From Hyphomicrobiales bacterium (lineage in GTDB: Bacteria; Pseudomonadota; Alphaproteobacteria; Rhizobiales; NORP267), in assembly GCA_021775875.1 (NCBI GenBank), contig JAJFHA010000011.1, positions 382,297 through 446,296 on the forward strand: a stretch of DNA of 64,000 nucleotides, given 5' to 3'. Positions 49,667-58,253 of this stretch are shown here, piece after piece. A program made the translations under genes and the position numbers. The notes beneath the pieces are model-generated. The model did not search any database and had not been told where the DNA came from. It saw nothing but the letters and a program-made list of their open reading frames with translations. The first letter of the stretch is position 1; every line of letters starts with the position of its first letter.

Positions 49667-50860
49667 ATGAGCAATATTGCCTTACTCAGTGAATGGCTCA
49701 ATCTGTTGCTGCGTTGGTCGCATATCATTATCGGTATCGGATGGATCGGTGCGTCATTTTATTTTGTCTGGTTGGATATTGCCCTGCGGGCCAGAGAAAA
49801 AATGAACCCCGGTGTTTCCGGCACCGTATGGATGGTCCATGGTGGTGGCTTTTATCACGTCGAAAAATATGCTGTTGCCCCTGACACATTACCTCCCGAC
49901 TTGCACTGGTTCAAATGGGAAGCTTATCTGACCTGGGTCACCGGGTTTGGCCTCCTCATCCTGCAATATTACGTGAATGCAAAATCCTACCTGATCGACC
50001 CGGCGGTCATGGCGATTGAGCCCTGGCAGGCAATTTCAATAAGCCTCGCATCTTTGTTGTTCGGTTGGTTGATTTATGACGGCCTGTGCCGCTCACCAAT
50101 CGGAAAAAAACCAATGCTGCTGGCGGCTATCCTGTTCGGGATCATTCTTGCGGCGACGGCATTTTACTCGGAAGTTTTTTCGGGCCGTGGTGCGCTCATT
50201 CATGTGGGCGCGTTGATAGGCACCTGGATGGCTGCCAACGTTTTCATGGTCATCATTCCACGCCAAAACCTGGCTGCGAAATCTCTGTTGGCCGGCGAAG
50301 CACCTGATCCATCACATGGCCAGATCGCCAAGCAACGCTCACTGCATAATAATTATCTCACATTGCCTGTTCTTTTGATGATGGTGTCCAGCCATTATCC
50401 GGGCCTGATCAGCCATCATTGGAAATGGGTGATTGTCGGCCTGATCGTCATTTCAGGCGGCATGGTACGCCATTTTATCAATGGCCACGATGCTGGCAAA
50501 AAATTCGGAGCCATTGCATGGTCGCTGGGTTTGGCAATCCTGGCATTTGTCGCTGCCGTTACGGTCTCTGGCCTTCGCTTGAATTCAGGAACTGATGTTA
50601 CCGGAGTGAGCGATCAGGAAATCCAGTCGATTGTGGATCGCCATTGTGTAGCCTGTCACGCGGCGGCACCAACCCACGAATTTTTTGAAGAAGCACCGGC
50701 TGGTATCCAGTTTGATGATCTGGCGGAATTGGTTCGCTTTGCCGAACAAGTGAAGGTGCAATCCGTCACTGGCCAGACCATGCCGCTCGGCAACGAAAAT
50801 GCTATGACCTCGGAAGAAAGAGAAAAACTGGGCATTTGGCTGGATCAACAAGCAGATTAA
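49667..50860 (+). CDS. puuD: Urate hydroxylase PuuD (membrane protein with C-terminal cytochrome c domain)
   Basis: LLRWSHIIIGIGWIGASFYFVWLD, GGGFYHVEKY, C-terminal VDRHCVACHAAAPTHEFFEEAPAGIQFDDLAELVRFAEQV...TMPLGNENAMTSEERE. Confidence 0.94.
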   Translation: MSNIALLSEWLNLLLRWSHIIIGIGWIGASFYFVWLDIALRAREKMNPGVSGTVWMVHGGGFYHVEKYAVAPDTLPPDLHWFKWEAYLTWVTGFGLLILQYYVNAKSYLIDPAVMAIEPWQAISISLASLLFGWLIYDGLCRSPIGKKPMLLAAILFGIILAATAFYSEVFSGRGALIHVGALIGTWMAANVFMVIIPRQNLAAKSLLAGEAPDPSHGQIAKQRSLHNNYLTLPVLLMMVSSHYPGLISHHWKWVIVGLIVISGGMVRHFINGHDAGKKFGAIAWSLGLAILAFVAAVTVSGLRLNSGTDVTGVSDQEIQSIVDRHCVACHAAAPTHEFFEEAPAGIQFDDLAELVRFAEQVKVQSVTGQTMPLGNENAMTSEEREKLGIWLDQQAD

Positions 50861-52204
50861 CTACCCAGCCTTGGCAACCAGTTTTCTGGCAGCTTCTGTA
50901 TGATCGGCAATCAAGCCTTGTATATCAAGGCCCGGAATCGCACCTTTTTCAACAATCCATTTGCCGCCGATCATCACATATTCAGCCCGCGACGCTCCGC
51001 ATATTACCAACGTAGCCAGCGGATCGTGGCCGCCGGAATGGCGCATTTCATCCAGCTTGAACATGGCCAGATCGGCATTTGCGCCAACCTCAATACGTCC
51101 CAAGTCCGGACGACGGATGCAATCAGCAGACCCCTCCGTCGCCCAGCGCAAAGCGTCAAGATGCGACACCTTCGCAGCACCATAGTTCAACCGCTGCAAC
51201 AAAAATGCCTGACGTACCTCTTCGATCATGTTCGAGGCGTCATTTGAAGCCGACCCGTCAATACCAAGACCAACCCTGGCGCCCACCATCTCAAGGTCAC
51301 AAACCGGACACATGCCCGATGCCAAATGCATATTAGAGCAGGAACAGGTGGAAACCGCGACATCAGCTTTGCCAAGCTTTTTGATATCCTGCTTTGAAAA
51401 ATGAATACCATGTGCCAGCCATGTGCGCGGCCCGAGCCAACCGGTCTCTTCCAGATATTCAACCGGTGTGCAGCCAAATCGCTCGCGACAAAAAGCGGTT
51501 TCGTCTTCGGTTTCCGCTAAATGGGTATGCAATAAAACATCTTTTTGCTCTGCCAGCCGGGCTGTTTCCTGCATCAATTCGCGCGTAACAGAAAATGGAG
51601 AGCAGGGCGCAAGTCCGATCTGAATAAAGGCATCCGCTCCTGTCTCATGATATTTTGTGACTAAGCGTTTGCTATCCGCCAGAATGACATCCATATCCTG
51701 CACGACGCTATCGGGTGGCAATCCACCATCTTTCTCACTCAAATTCATCGAGCCGCGCGTCAATACCGCACGCATTCCCATATCTCTGACTTCAGAAACC
51801 TGGATATCAATCGCATCCTCCGCACCGGGCGGGAAAATGTAATGATGATCCGTTGTCGTCGTGCAACCGGATAAAACAAGCTCGGCCAACACAAGGCGCG
51901 TTGCCAGTCTTATGAATTCCGGCTCAAGATTGGCCCAAACCGGATATAACGCTTTCAACCAACCAAACAATTCCTGGTTCAACGCTGCCGGCAAGGTTCG
52001 TGTCAGAGATTGATAAAAATGGTGGTGGGTATTGATTAACCCCGGCACTATTACCAAATCACGGGCATCAAACACCTCATCCAGCACAGCAACCGGGCTT
52101 AGGCCAGAAGGTACCAGCTCGATAATCCGGCCCTTATCCACCACAATTCCACCGTCAGCATTTTCAGCCAATATGGCACGTGGATTTTTAATCCAGATCG
52201 CCAT
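50861..52204 (-). CDS. 8-oxoguanine deaminase-like amidohydrolase
   Basis: VPGLINTHHHFYQSLTRTLPAALNQELFGWLKALYPVWA, HTHLAETEDETAFC, LGIDGSASNDASNMIEEVRQAFLLQR. Confidence 0.9.
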   Translation of the reverse strand: MAIWIKNPRAILAENADGGIVVDKGRIIELVPSGLSPVAVLDEVFDARDLVIVPGLINTHHHFYQSLTRTLPAALNQELFGWLKALYPVWANLEPEFIRLATRLVLAELVLSGCTTTTDHHYIFPPGAEDAIDIQVSEVRDMGMRAVLTRGSMNLSEKDGGLPPDSVVQDMDVILADSKRLVTKYHETGADAFIQIGLAPCSPFSVTRELMQETARLAEQKDVLLHTHLAETEDETAFCRERFGCTPVEYLEETGWLGPRTWLAHGIHFSKQDIKKLGKADVAVSTCSCSNMHLASGMCPVCDLEMVGARVGLGIDGSASNDASNMIEEVRQAFLLQRLNYGAAKVSHLDALRWATEGSADCIRRPDLGRIEVGANADLAMFKLDEMRHSGGHDPLATLVICGASRAEYVMIGGKWIVEKGAIPGLDIQGLIADHTEAARKLVAKAG

Positions 52205-52457
52205 TGTAGATCACCTGTTCCATTTTTCTGATTGAGCCACTATAAACGCTTTTTGAATCGATCCGCTTTATGTTGTGTGGCGGTAAATAACGACTGTGGA
52301 AACGAAATCACGCCAATGATCATCTTTTGTTGATTGGCAAACTGGAAAGAATTTTCACACAAATAGTCATGCCATGCTAAAAGGCTGCAACGCTATAACA
52401 AATCGGCACCAGACAGGTCTTGGACAAACTGGTTTGCCCTATTAAACAGGTCTATAA

Positions 52458-52739
52458 ATGTCATCTACATTTGAAGCTCTCGTTGAGATTATCGCTGATA
52501 CAAGCGATATCCCGGCCGAAGAAATAACACCCGATAAAAATGCCTTTACCGATCTTGGAATCGATAGTCTTGATTTCCTTGATATCGCGTTTGCAATCGA
52601 CAAGCATTTCGGCATCAAAATTCCGATCGAAGCCTGGACCGAAGAAATGAACGACGGCAAAGCGTCCGTCGATGATTATTTTCTTCTCAGCCGTCTGAGC
52701 GAGCGGATTGACGAACTGGTTGCTGCAAAAAATTCCTGA
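52458..52739 (+). CDS. acpXL: Acyl carrier protein, AcpXL type
   Basis: DLGIDSLDFLDIAFAIDKHFGIKIPIEAW (DSL phosphopantetheine site); first gene of an xl-type cluster. Confidence 0.88.
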   Translation: MSSTFEALVEIIADTSDIPAEEITPDKNAFTDLGIDSLDFLDIAFAIDKHFGIKIPIEAWTEEMNDGKASVDDYFLLSRLSERIDELVAAKNS

Positions 52740-52807
52740 GGAACTTGTAATCAGGACAGGTGTTTGAGTAGAATTTTGATCAAACAACAATCCTGACTGG
52801 TATCGCC

Positions 52808-53272
52808 ATGCGCCTCGCTTATTTTCAAATGATTGATACGATCTCCAAACTGGATTGTGAAAACGGTTCAGTGGAAGCGATCGCCAATGTGCCGACTGAA
52901 AGCACCATTTTCGAGGGGCATTTTCCTGGTATGCCGTTATTGCCGGGCGTATTGTTGATTGAGACGATGGCGCAAACCAGCGGCTATTTGCTGCTTGCAT
53001 CAAGAAAATTTGAAGCCATGCCTTTTTTGGCCAGTGTAAAAAATGCAAAGTTACGCACGTTTGTAGAGCCGGATACCAAATTATCGGTCACAGCGACGCT
53101 GGAGCATTCCGGGTCCGGATTTGACGTAACAACAGCCGAAATAAAATTCGACGGCAAACGCATCTGCAACGCACAATTGACGTTTCGGGTTATGCCATTT
53201 CCCGAAGAGCGATTGCGGCAGGAAATGTTGACCCGATTCAGTGAAATTCACCCAACAGGTTTACCGTCATGA
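52808..53272 (+). CDS. 3-hydroxyacyl-ACP dehydratase (FabZ-like, FabZXL)
   Basis: GHFPGMPLLPGVLLIETMAQTSGYLLL hot-dog motif. Confidence 0.9.
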   Translation: MRLAYFQMIDTISKLDCENGSVEAIANVPTESTIFEGHFPGMPLLPGVLLIETMAQTSGYLLLASRKFEAMPFLASVKNAKLRTFVEPDTKLSVTATLEHSGSGFDVTTAEIKFDGKRICNAQLTFRVMPFPEERLRQEMLTRFSEIHPTGLPS

Positions 53273-54516
53273 CTATGGAAAGCGTTCCTGATGAAGTCTG
53301 GGTTACGGGAATTGGCCTTGTCAGTTCTATTGGCGAAGGCACGGAGGCCCATTGGCAACATTTGAACACCGGGAAGCCGCCTATTGTAAATGTTGACGAA
53401 GAAACACTGGCACCTTTTGCAATTCACCCTCAGGTCGAAATTGATTTAGGGACACAAATTCCCAAACGAGGCGATCAGCGCCAAATGGGGAGTTGGCAAA
53501 GACTTGGCACCTATGCCGCGGGATTGGCGCTTACTGACGCTGATCTGGCACACAAGCCTGAATTCCTGTCGGAAATGAATCTTGTCGTCGCCGCAGGCGC
53601 AGGACGGCGCGATGAAGCCGTAGACACGGAAATTCTTGAAGGCTACGAAAATGCTGATAACCCAGCGGCATTTCTCAATGAATCGCTCTCCAATGAATTG
53701 CGTCCAACTCTTTTCCTGGCCCAACTTACAAATTTACTCGCGGGGAATATTTCCATAGTTCACGGTGTCACTGGCACCTCTAGGACGGTAATGGGAGAGG
53801 AAATTGGTGGGATTACTGCGCTGCAGACCGCAACCCGCCAAATTCAGGGCGGTCAAGGTAATTTATTCCTGGTAGGTGGTGCCTATTTTTCTGAACGCCT
53901 GGACATGATTCTAACCTTGGAGATGAACGACGCGATTTGGAAACATCCATACGCACCCGTATGGGCGCGAGATGAGGGAGCAGGCGGCACGATATTGGGA
54001 GCGGCAGGTGCATTTTTAGTGCTCGAATCCCGCCAACATGCTGAAGCACGCGGAGCTAAACCCTACGCTCGTATCAATTCTATTTTGGGCGACAGATGTC
54101 CGCGAAATGTTGGTGAATCAACTGCAATAGCGAAAACGCAATTTGAAGAATTGCGTAAAAATATTCCCGCTGGTCCTCTAGCTATATTAACAGGGGCCAG
54201 TGGTATCCAACCTGCTACAAATGAGGAACGATTGTTTTTGGAAGCCCTCATCGAAGAAGGGTTTGAACCAGCCTATCGTGCCTATGGCAGTATTTTCGGT
54301 CAATCCGTGGAAGCGCACTTCCCGGTTGGTGTTGCGCTGGCCGCGATGGCTCTTTCAAAGGGCAAATTCTATCAGCCTTTTGACACATCCGGGTATGAGA
54401 AAACATATACAGGCGACAGCCGCCAAATATTGCTCAATTGTTGGGGTGGTTGGCGAGGTGAGGGCATGGCCCTCATCGATACACCTTCAAACACCAATTT
54501 GCGTGGGGCGCAATAA
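53269..54516 (+). CDS. Beta-ketoacyl-ACP synthase homologue lacking the catalytic triad (FabF2XL position)
   Basis: KS fold (VWVTGIGLVSSIGEGTEAHWQHLNTGKPP, GGTILGAAGAFLVLESRQHAEARGAKPYARI) but no Cys in GVTGTSRTVMG and neither catalytic His. Confidence 0.85.
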   Translation: MTMESVPDEVWVTGIGLVSSIGEGTEAHWQHLNTGKPPIVNVDEETLAPFAIHPQVEIDLGTQIPKRGDQRQMGSWQRLGTYAAGLALTDADLAHKPEFLSEMNLVVAAGAGRRDEAVDTEILEGYENADNPAAFLNESLSNELRPTLFLAQLTNLLAGNISIVHGVTGTSRTVMGEEIGGITALQTATRQIQGGQGNLFLVGGAYFSERLDMILTLEMNDAIWKHPYAPVWARDEGAGGTILGAAGAFLVLESRQHAEARGAKPYARINSILGDRCPRNVGESTAIAKTQFEELRKNIPAGPLAILTGASGIQPATNEERLFLEALIEEGFEPAYRAYGSIFGQSVEAHFPVGVALAAMALSKGKFYQPFDTSGYEKTYTGDSRQILLNCWGGWRGEGMALIDTPSNTNLRGAQ

Positions 54517-54518
54517 TT

Positions 54519-55802
54519 ATGAGCCAGGCACTGAAAGATCACAAAAATCGTCCAGTGGTGGTTGTTACAGGCATTGGAATTGTGTCATCTCTTGGTGAAG
54601 GCTGTGACGACAATTGGAGTGCTTTGACTAGTGGTCAATCCGGTATTCGCAAAATTACCAGATTTCCAACGGACGGTCTTCGCACGCAAATTGCTGGCTT
54701 GGTTCAATCAAATAATAGCGAACATCATCTTGCTCCTGTCCATTCTTTGGATATGGCAACTCGCTCGGCGACCGAAGCTTTGGCCCAATCAGGAATAGGC
54801 AGCAAAGGAAATTTTCCAGGGCCGCTATTTCTGGCAGTTCCACCAAGCGATTTGGATTGGACTGCACGCACAAACTTAAACAAAGAGCCTGCAAAGACCA
54901 ATTTGGTGGGATACCACCATATGATTGAAGTAGCCCAAATAGGTAAATACCCGGAATATCATCCGTTATATTTGTTCGGTAACGCTGGCGAGGTGTTAGC
55001 TGAAAAGTTTGGAACCCGTGGATTACCTGTTTCCCTCTCGACAGCTTGTGCTACCGGCGCTACGGCCATTCAGCTTGGTGTAGAAGCAATATTGAGAGGC
55101 GATACCGACGCGGCTCTATGCATCGCGACTGATGGTTCCACCACCGAAGAAATGGTGGTGCGTTTCTCGCTTTTATCTGCGCTGACGACCCAGAATGAAA
55201 TACCGGAAAAAGCATCAAAACCTTTTTCGAAAAACCGGGACGGCTTTGTTATGGCCGAAGGGTCGGCAACACTGGTTTTGGAAACTTACGAATCTGCAAA
55301 AGCACGAGGCGCGGAAATTCTGGGGATTGTTCGTGGTCGTGGCGAAAGGGCGGATAATTTTCACCGAACCCGATCAAAACCGGATGGCTCCGCTATCATT
55401 GGCGCGATCAATAACGCGCTAAATGATGCCGGTGTCGAACCAGAACAAATTGATTACATCAACGCTCATGGAACCAGCACGTCGGAAAATGATAAAATGG
55501 AGCATTTTTCTCTCAACGCAGCCTTCGGACAATGTTTGCAGGAGATTCCAATAAGTTCCAACAAATCCATGATTGGGCATACCCTGATCGCGGCAGGCGC
55601 CATAGAAGCCGCATTTTCAATGATGACAATTCAAACCGGAATAATCCCCCCAACTATCAATTGGGAAATTCCAGACCCTGATATTTCTCTTGATGTTGTG
55701 CCTAACGTGAAACGGGAAAAGACGGTGCGGACTATATTGTCGAATTCCTTTGGCTTTGGCGGACAAAATGTTTGCCTGGTATTCTCCGGTGAACCTTCCT
55801 GA
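54519..55802 (+). CDS. Beta-ketoacyl-ACP synthase II (FabF1XL position)
   Basis: LSTACATGATAIQLG, INAHGTSTSENDKME, SNKSMIGHTLIAAGAIEAAFS, NSFGFGGQNVCLVF. Confidence 0.93.
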   Translation: MSQALKDHKNRPVVVVTGIGIVSSLGEGCDDNWSALTSGQSGIRKITRFPTDGLRTQIAGLVQSNNSEHHLAPVHSLDMATRSATEALAQSGIGSKGNFPGPLFLAVPPSDLDWTARTNLNKEPAKTNLVGYHHMIEVAQIGKYPEYHPLYLFGNAGEVLAEKFGTRGLPVSLSTACATGATAIQLGVEAILRGDTDAALCIATDGSTTEEMVVRFSLLSALTTQNEIPEKASKPFSKNRDGFVMAEGSATLVLETYESAKARGAEILGIVRGRGERADNFHRTRSKPDGSAIIGAINNALNDAGVEPEQIDYINAHGTSTSENDKMEHFSLNAAFGQCLQEIPISSNKSMIGHTLIAAGAIEAAFSMMTIQTGIIPPTINWEIPDPDISLDVVPNVKREKTVRTILSNSFGFGGQNVCLVFSGEPS

Positions 55803-55942
55803 AAATTCCACATATTCAACAAGCAAAAGCGCGTGATGAGTTATATCAACAGTCTGGCGGTGATGTTGCGAAACGTGGTGTTTGCACTAATTATGATGGT
55901 AGTTTGGATGCCATTTTGTCAGTTCAAAAATAGGAAAAAACT

Positions 55943-56968
55943 TTGAAGGCTTTGAGAAATACCGCTGAGCGGTCGTTGGAATTGTGCGATATGGCTGCGC
56001 CGGACGCTCCTGATGAAGATGAAGTTCAAGTCAGGATGCGTGCTGTAGCCCTCAACCATATTGATGTATGGGGATGGCGCGGCATGGCCTTCGCTAAACG
56101 CACACTTCCAATCACTGTTGGTGCAGAAGGCGCTGGCGAAATCGTCGCATTAGGTGCGAATGTCAAGAATCTGAAAATTGGAGACGTTGTTGCGCTCTAT
56201 GGTGCAGCAACCTGCGGCATATGCACGCCTTGCATGGAAGGTCGTGACAATTTCTGTGAAAATGTTGGCGGCGTCTACGGATTTCATATCGATGGCTTTG
56301 CTAGAGAATTATTGAATATTCCAGCCCGGCTTGTTGTCGCCGCGCCGCCGGGCGTCGACGCCATCACAGCCGCATGTGCCCCAGTCACCTATGGCACCGT
56401 TCAACATATGTTGTTTGACAATGCCAAATTGAAAGAGGGTGAGACCATCCTCGTACATGCCGGTGGAAGCGGGATTGGAAGCGCTGCGATCCAATTGGCA
56501 AAAGCCATTGGCGCAACCGTAATCACCACCGCCGGGACGGACGAAAAAGTCGCCAAGGCACTGGCGCTCGGGGCGGATCATGCGATTAATTATCAAACCG
56601 ACAGGTTCGAAGGCGTTGTCCGCAAATTGACCAAGAAAAAAGGCGTCGATGTGGTTTTCGAGCATGTTGGGGTGGATACCTGGGCTGGAAGTATGTTTTG
56701 CCTGAAAAAAGGAGGGCGCTTGGTCACCTGCGGTTCCACAACCGGTATTTCAACGAGCATCAATCTGTATCAATTGTTCCAGCAACAATTACGTCTGATC
56801 GGCAGTTTTGGTTGTAATATCCGTAATATTGCTGAGTCTCTGGAAAAAATGGCAACAGGAATTGCCAAACCGGTTATCGACACCAAGATCACGACGGAAG
56901 AAATAGGTGTCGGCCTGGAGCGTCTTGAATCACGAAAAGTGTTTGGAAAAATCATTGTCACCTTATAG
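55943..56968 (+). CDS. Zinc-type alcohol dehydrogenase / MDR reductase (Adh2XL position)
   Basis: LNHIDVWGWRGMAFAKRTLPITVGAEGAGEIVALG, CGICTPCMEGRDNFCENVGGVYGF, VHAGGSGIGSAAIQLAKAIGATVI. Confidence 0.9.
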   Translation: MKALRNTAERSLELCDMAAPDAPDEDEVQVRMRAVALNHIDVWGWRGMAFAKRTLPITVGAEGAGEIVALGANVKNLKIGDVVALYGAATCGICTPCMEGRDNFCENVGGVYGFHIDGFARELLNIPARLVVAAPPGVDAITAACAPVTYGTVQHMLFDNAKLKEGETILVHAGGSGIGSAAIQLAKAIGATVITTAGTDEKVAKALALGADHAINYQTDRFEGVVRKLTKKKGVDVVFEHVGVDTWAGSMFCLKKGGRLVTCGSTTGISTSINLYQLFQQQLRLIGSFGCNIRNIAESLEKMATGIAKPVIDTKITTEEIGVGLERLESRKVFGKIIVTL

Positions 56969-57004
56969 GCATGTACCAAATTCCGCGTAATCGGGCACAA
57001 TAAT

Positions 57005-57934
57005 TTGCGTTCTTCACTTCTCCGACAATTGAAATATGCCTTTATCCAGTCTCGTGACTGGATAATCGCGCAATTTGCATTTTCTGTGATTGGATTGGTA
57101 CGCCTTTTACCCGCAGAAACCGCCTTGAATTTTGTGGAAAAAGCTTCCGGATTTATCGGGCCATTGATCCCGCGCAACCGCCACGGTCTCGAAAACCTAA
57201 GAATGGCGTTTCCTGAAAAAAGCGAAACTGAACGCCGCAAAATTCTGAAAGAAAGCTGGCAAAATCTGGGACGCACATCAGCAGAATATATCTATCTGGA
57301 TCAGATATTTGATTTAAAAAATCCAGGTTCAGATTTTGAACGTGTACAATTTTCGAATATCGAGATATTTGAAAAATTGCGCGACGATGGAAAACCCGCT
57401 CTGATTTTTGCCGCCCATCTTGCCAATTGGGAATTGCTCCCGGTATGCGCCGCAAAATATGGCCTCAAGGTGCAAGCCCTGTTTCGCGCACCAAACAACA
57501 AGTTCATAGCAAAAAAATTGGCCAACATGCGTGGCGGTGTTATGGATGGCCTTGTGTCATCTGGACCTGGATCCGCTTTCCAATTGTCCGCCAGCTTGAA
57601 AAACGGCGAACATGTAGGCCTGCTCGTAGATCAAAAATTTTTCAGAGGGATCCGGGTTGATTATTTTGGGCGGCCGGCATTGACCAACCCGTTGCTTGCA
57701 AAACTGCTACGCTCGTGCGATTGCCCTGTTCATGGCGCACGAACAATACGTATGCCGAACGGCAGGTTTCATTTGGAAATTACAGATGAAATTTCCATAC
57801 CAAAAGACAGCAATGGGGAAGTCGATATTCATGCGACTACCCAAAAAATTACAAATATTGTGGAAGGCTGGGTTCGCGAATACCCGGAGCAGTGGCTCTG
57901 GGTGCACAAACGATGGCAAGGTGGAAAATCCTGA
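57005..57934 (+). CDS. lpxXL: Lipid A acyltransferase, LpxL/LpxXL family
   Basis: HGLENLRMAFPEKSETERRKILKESWQNLGRTSAEYI, ALIFAAHLANWELLPV (HxxxxE/D-type), VDQKFFRGIRVDYFGRPALTNPLLAKL, EQWLWVHKRW. Confidence 0.9.
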   Translation: MRSSLLRQLKYAFIQSRDWIIAQFAFSVIGLVRLLPAETALNFVEKASGFIGPLIPRNRHGLENLRMAFPEKSETERRKILKESWQNLGRTSAEYIYLDQIFDLKNPGSDFERVQFSNIEIFEKLRDDGKPALIFAAHLANWELLPVCAAKYGLKVQALFRAPNNKFIAKKLANMRGGVMDGLVSSGPGSAFQLSASLKNGEHVGLLVDQKFFRGIRVDYFGRPALTNPLLAKLLRSCDCPVHGARTIRMPNGRFHLEITDEISIPKDSNGEVDIHATTQKITNIVEGWVREYPEQWLWVHKRWQGGKS

Positions 57935-58054
57935 GCCAACATCACCCATGAAAAAGGCAGTTTCCCTCGCGAAACACCGCTTCATGTTTATCATCCTGAA
58001 ACCAGCACCTCTGGCTCATTGATACTACGCCTCGTCAAAGATAGCCCATGGCAT

Positions 58055-58071
58055 ATGTTATAATATAACAT
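58055..58071. promoter_or_regulatory. Zur-box-like perfect palindrome
   Basis: ATGTTATA-A-TATAACAT, intergenic between lpxXL and the histidine kinase. Confidence 0.4.
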
Positions 58072-58253
58072 CTACGTGCCCGCAAACACCTAACCGTCAC
58101 GTGCCGCCCGACCGCTTCACTGACGGTTGTCCAGCTCACCTTCTCTATTTGTTAACTGACATTGATCAAAATCAAGTTTGGTTATGAGGGATTGAGGCAT
58201 GTACTGGTTCTTGGTGCGGTCCTCCTTCACTGCAATCGTGAGGGGAAACTGAA

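Noticed and set aside
58092-58128. Inverted repeat AACCGTCA...TGACGGTT between lpxXL and the kinase
   Set aside because: 21-nt loop and no U-tract; too weak to call a terminator or operator.
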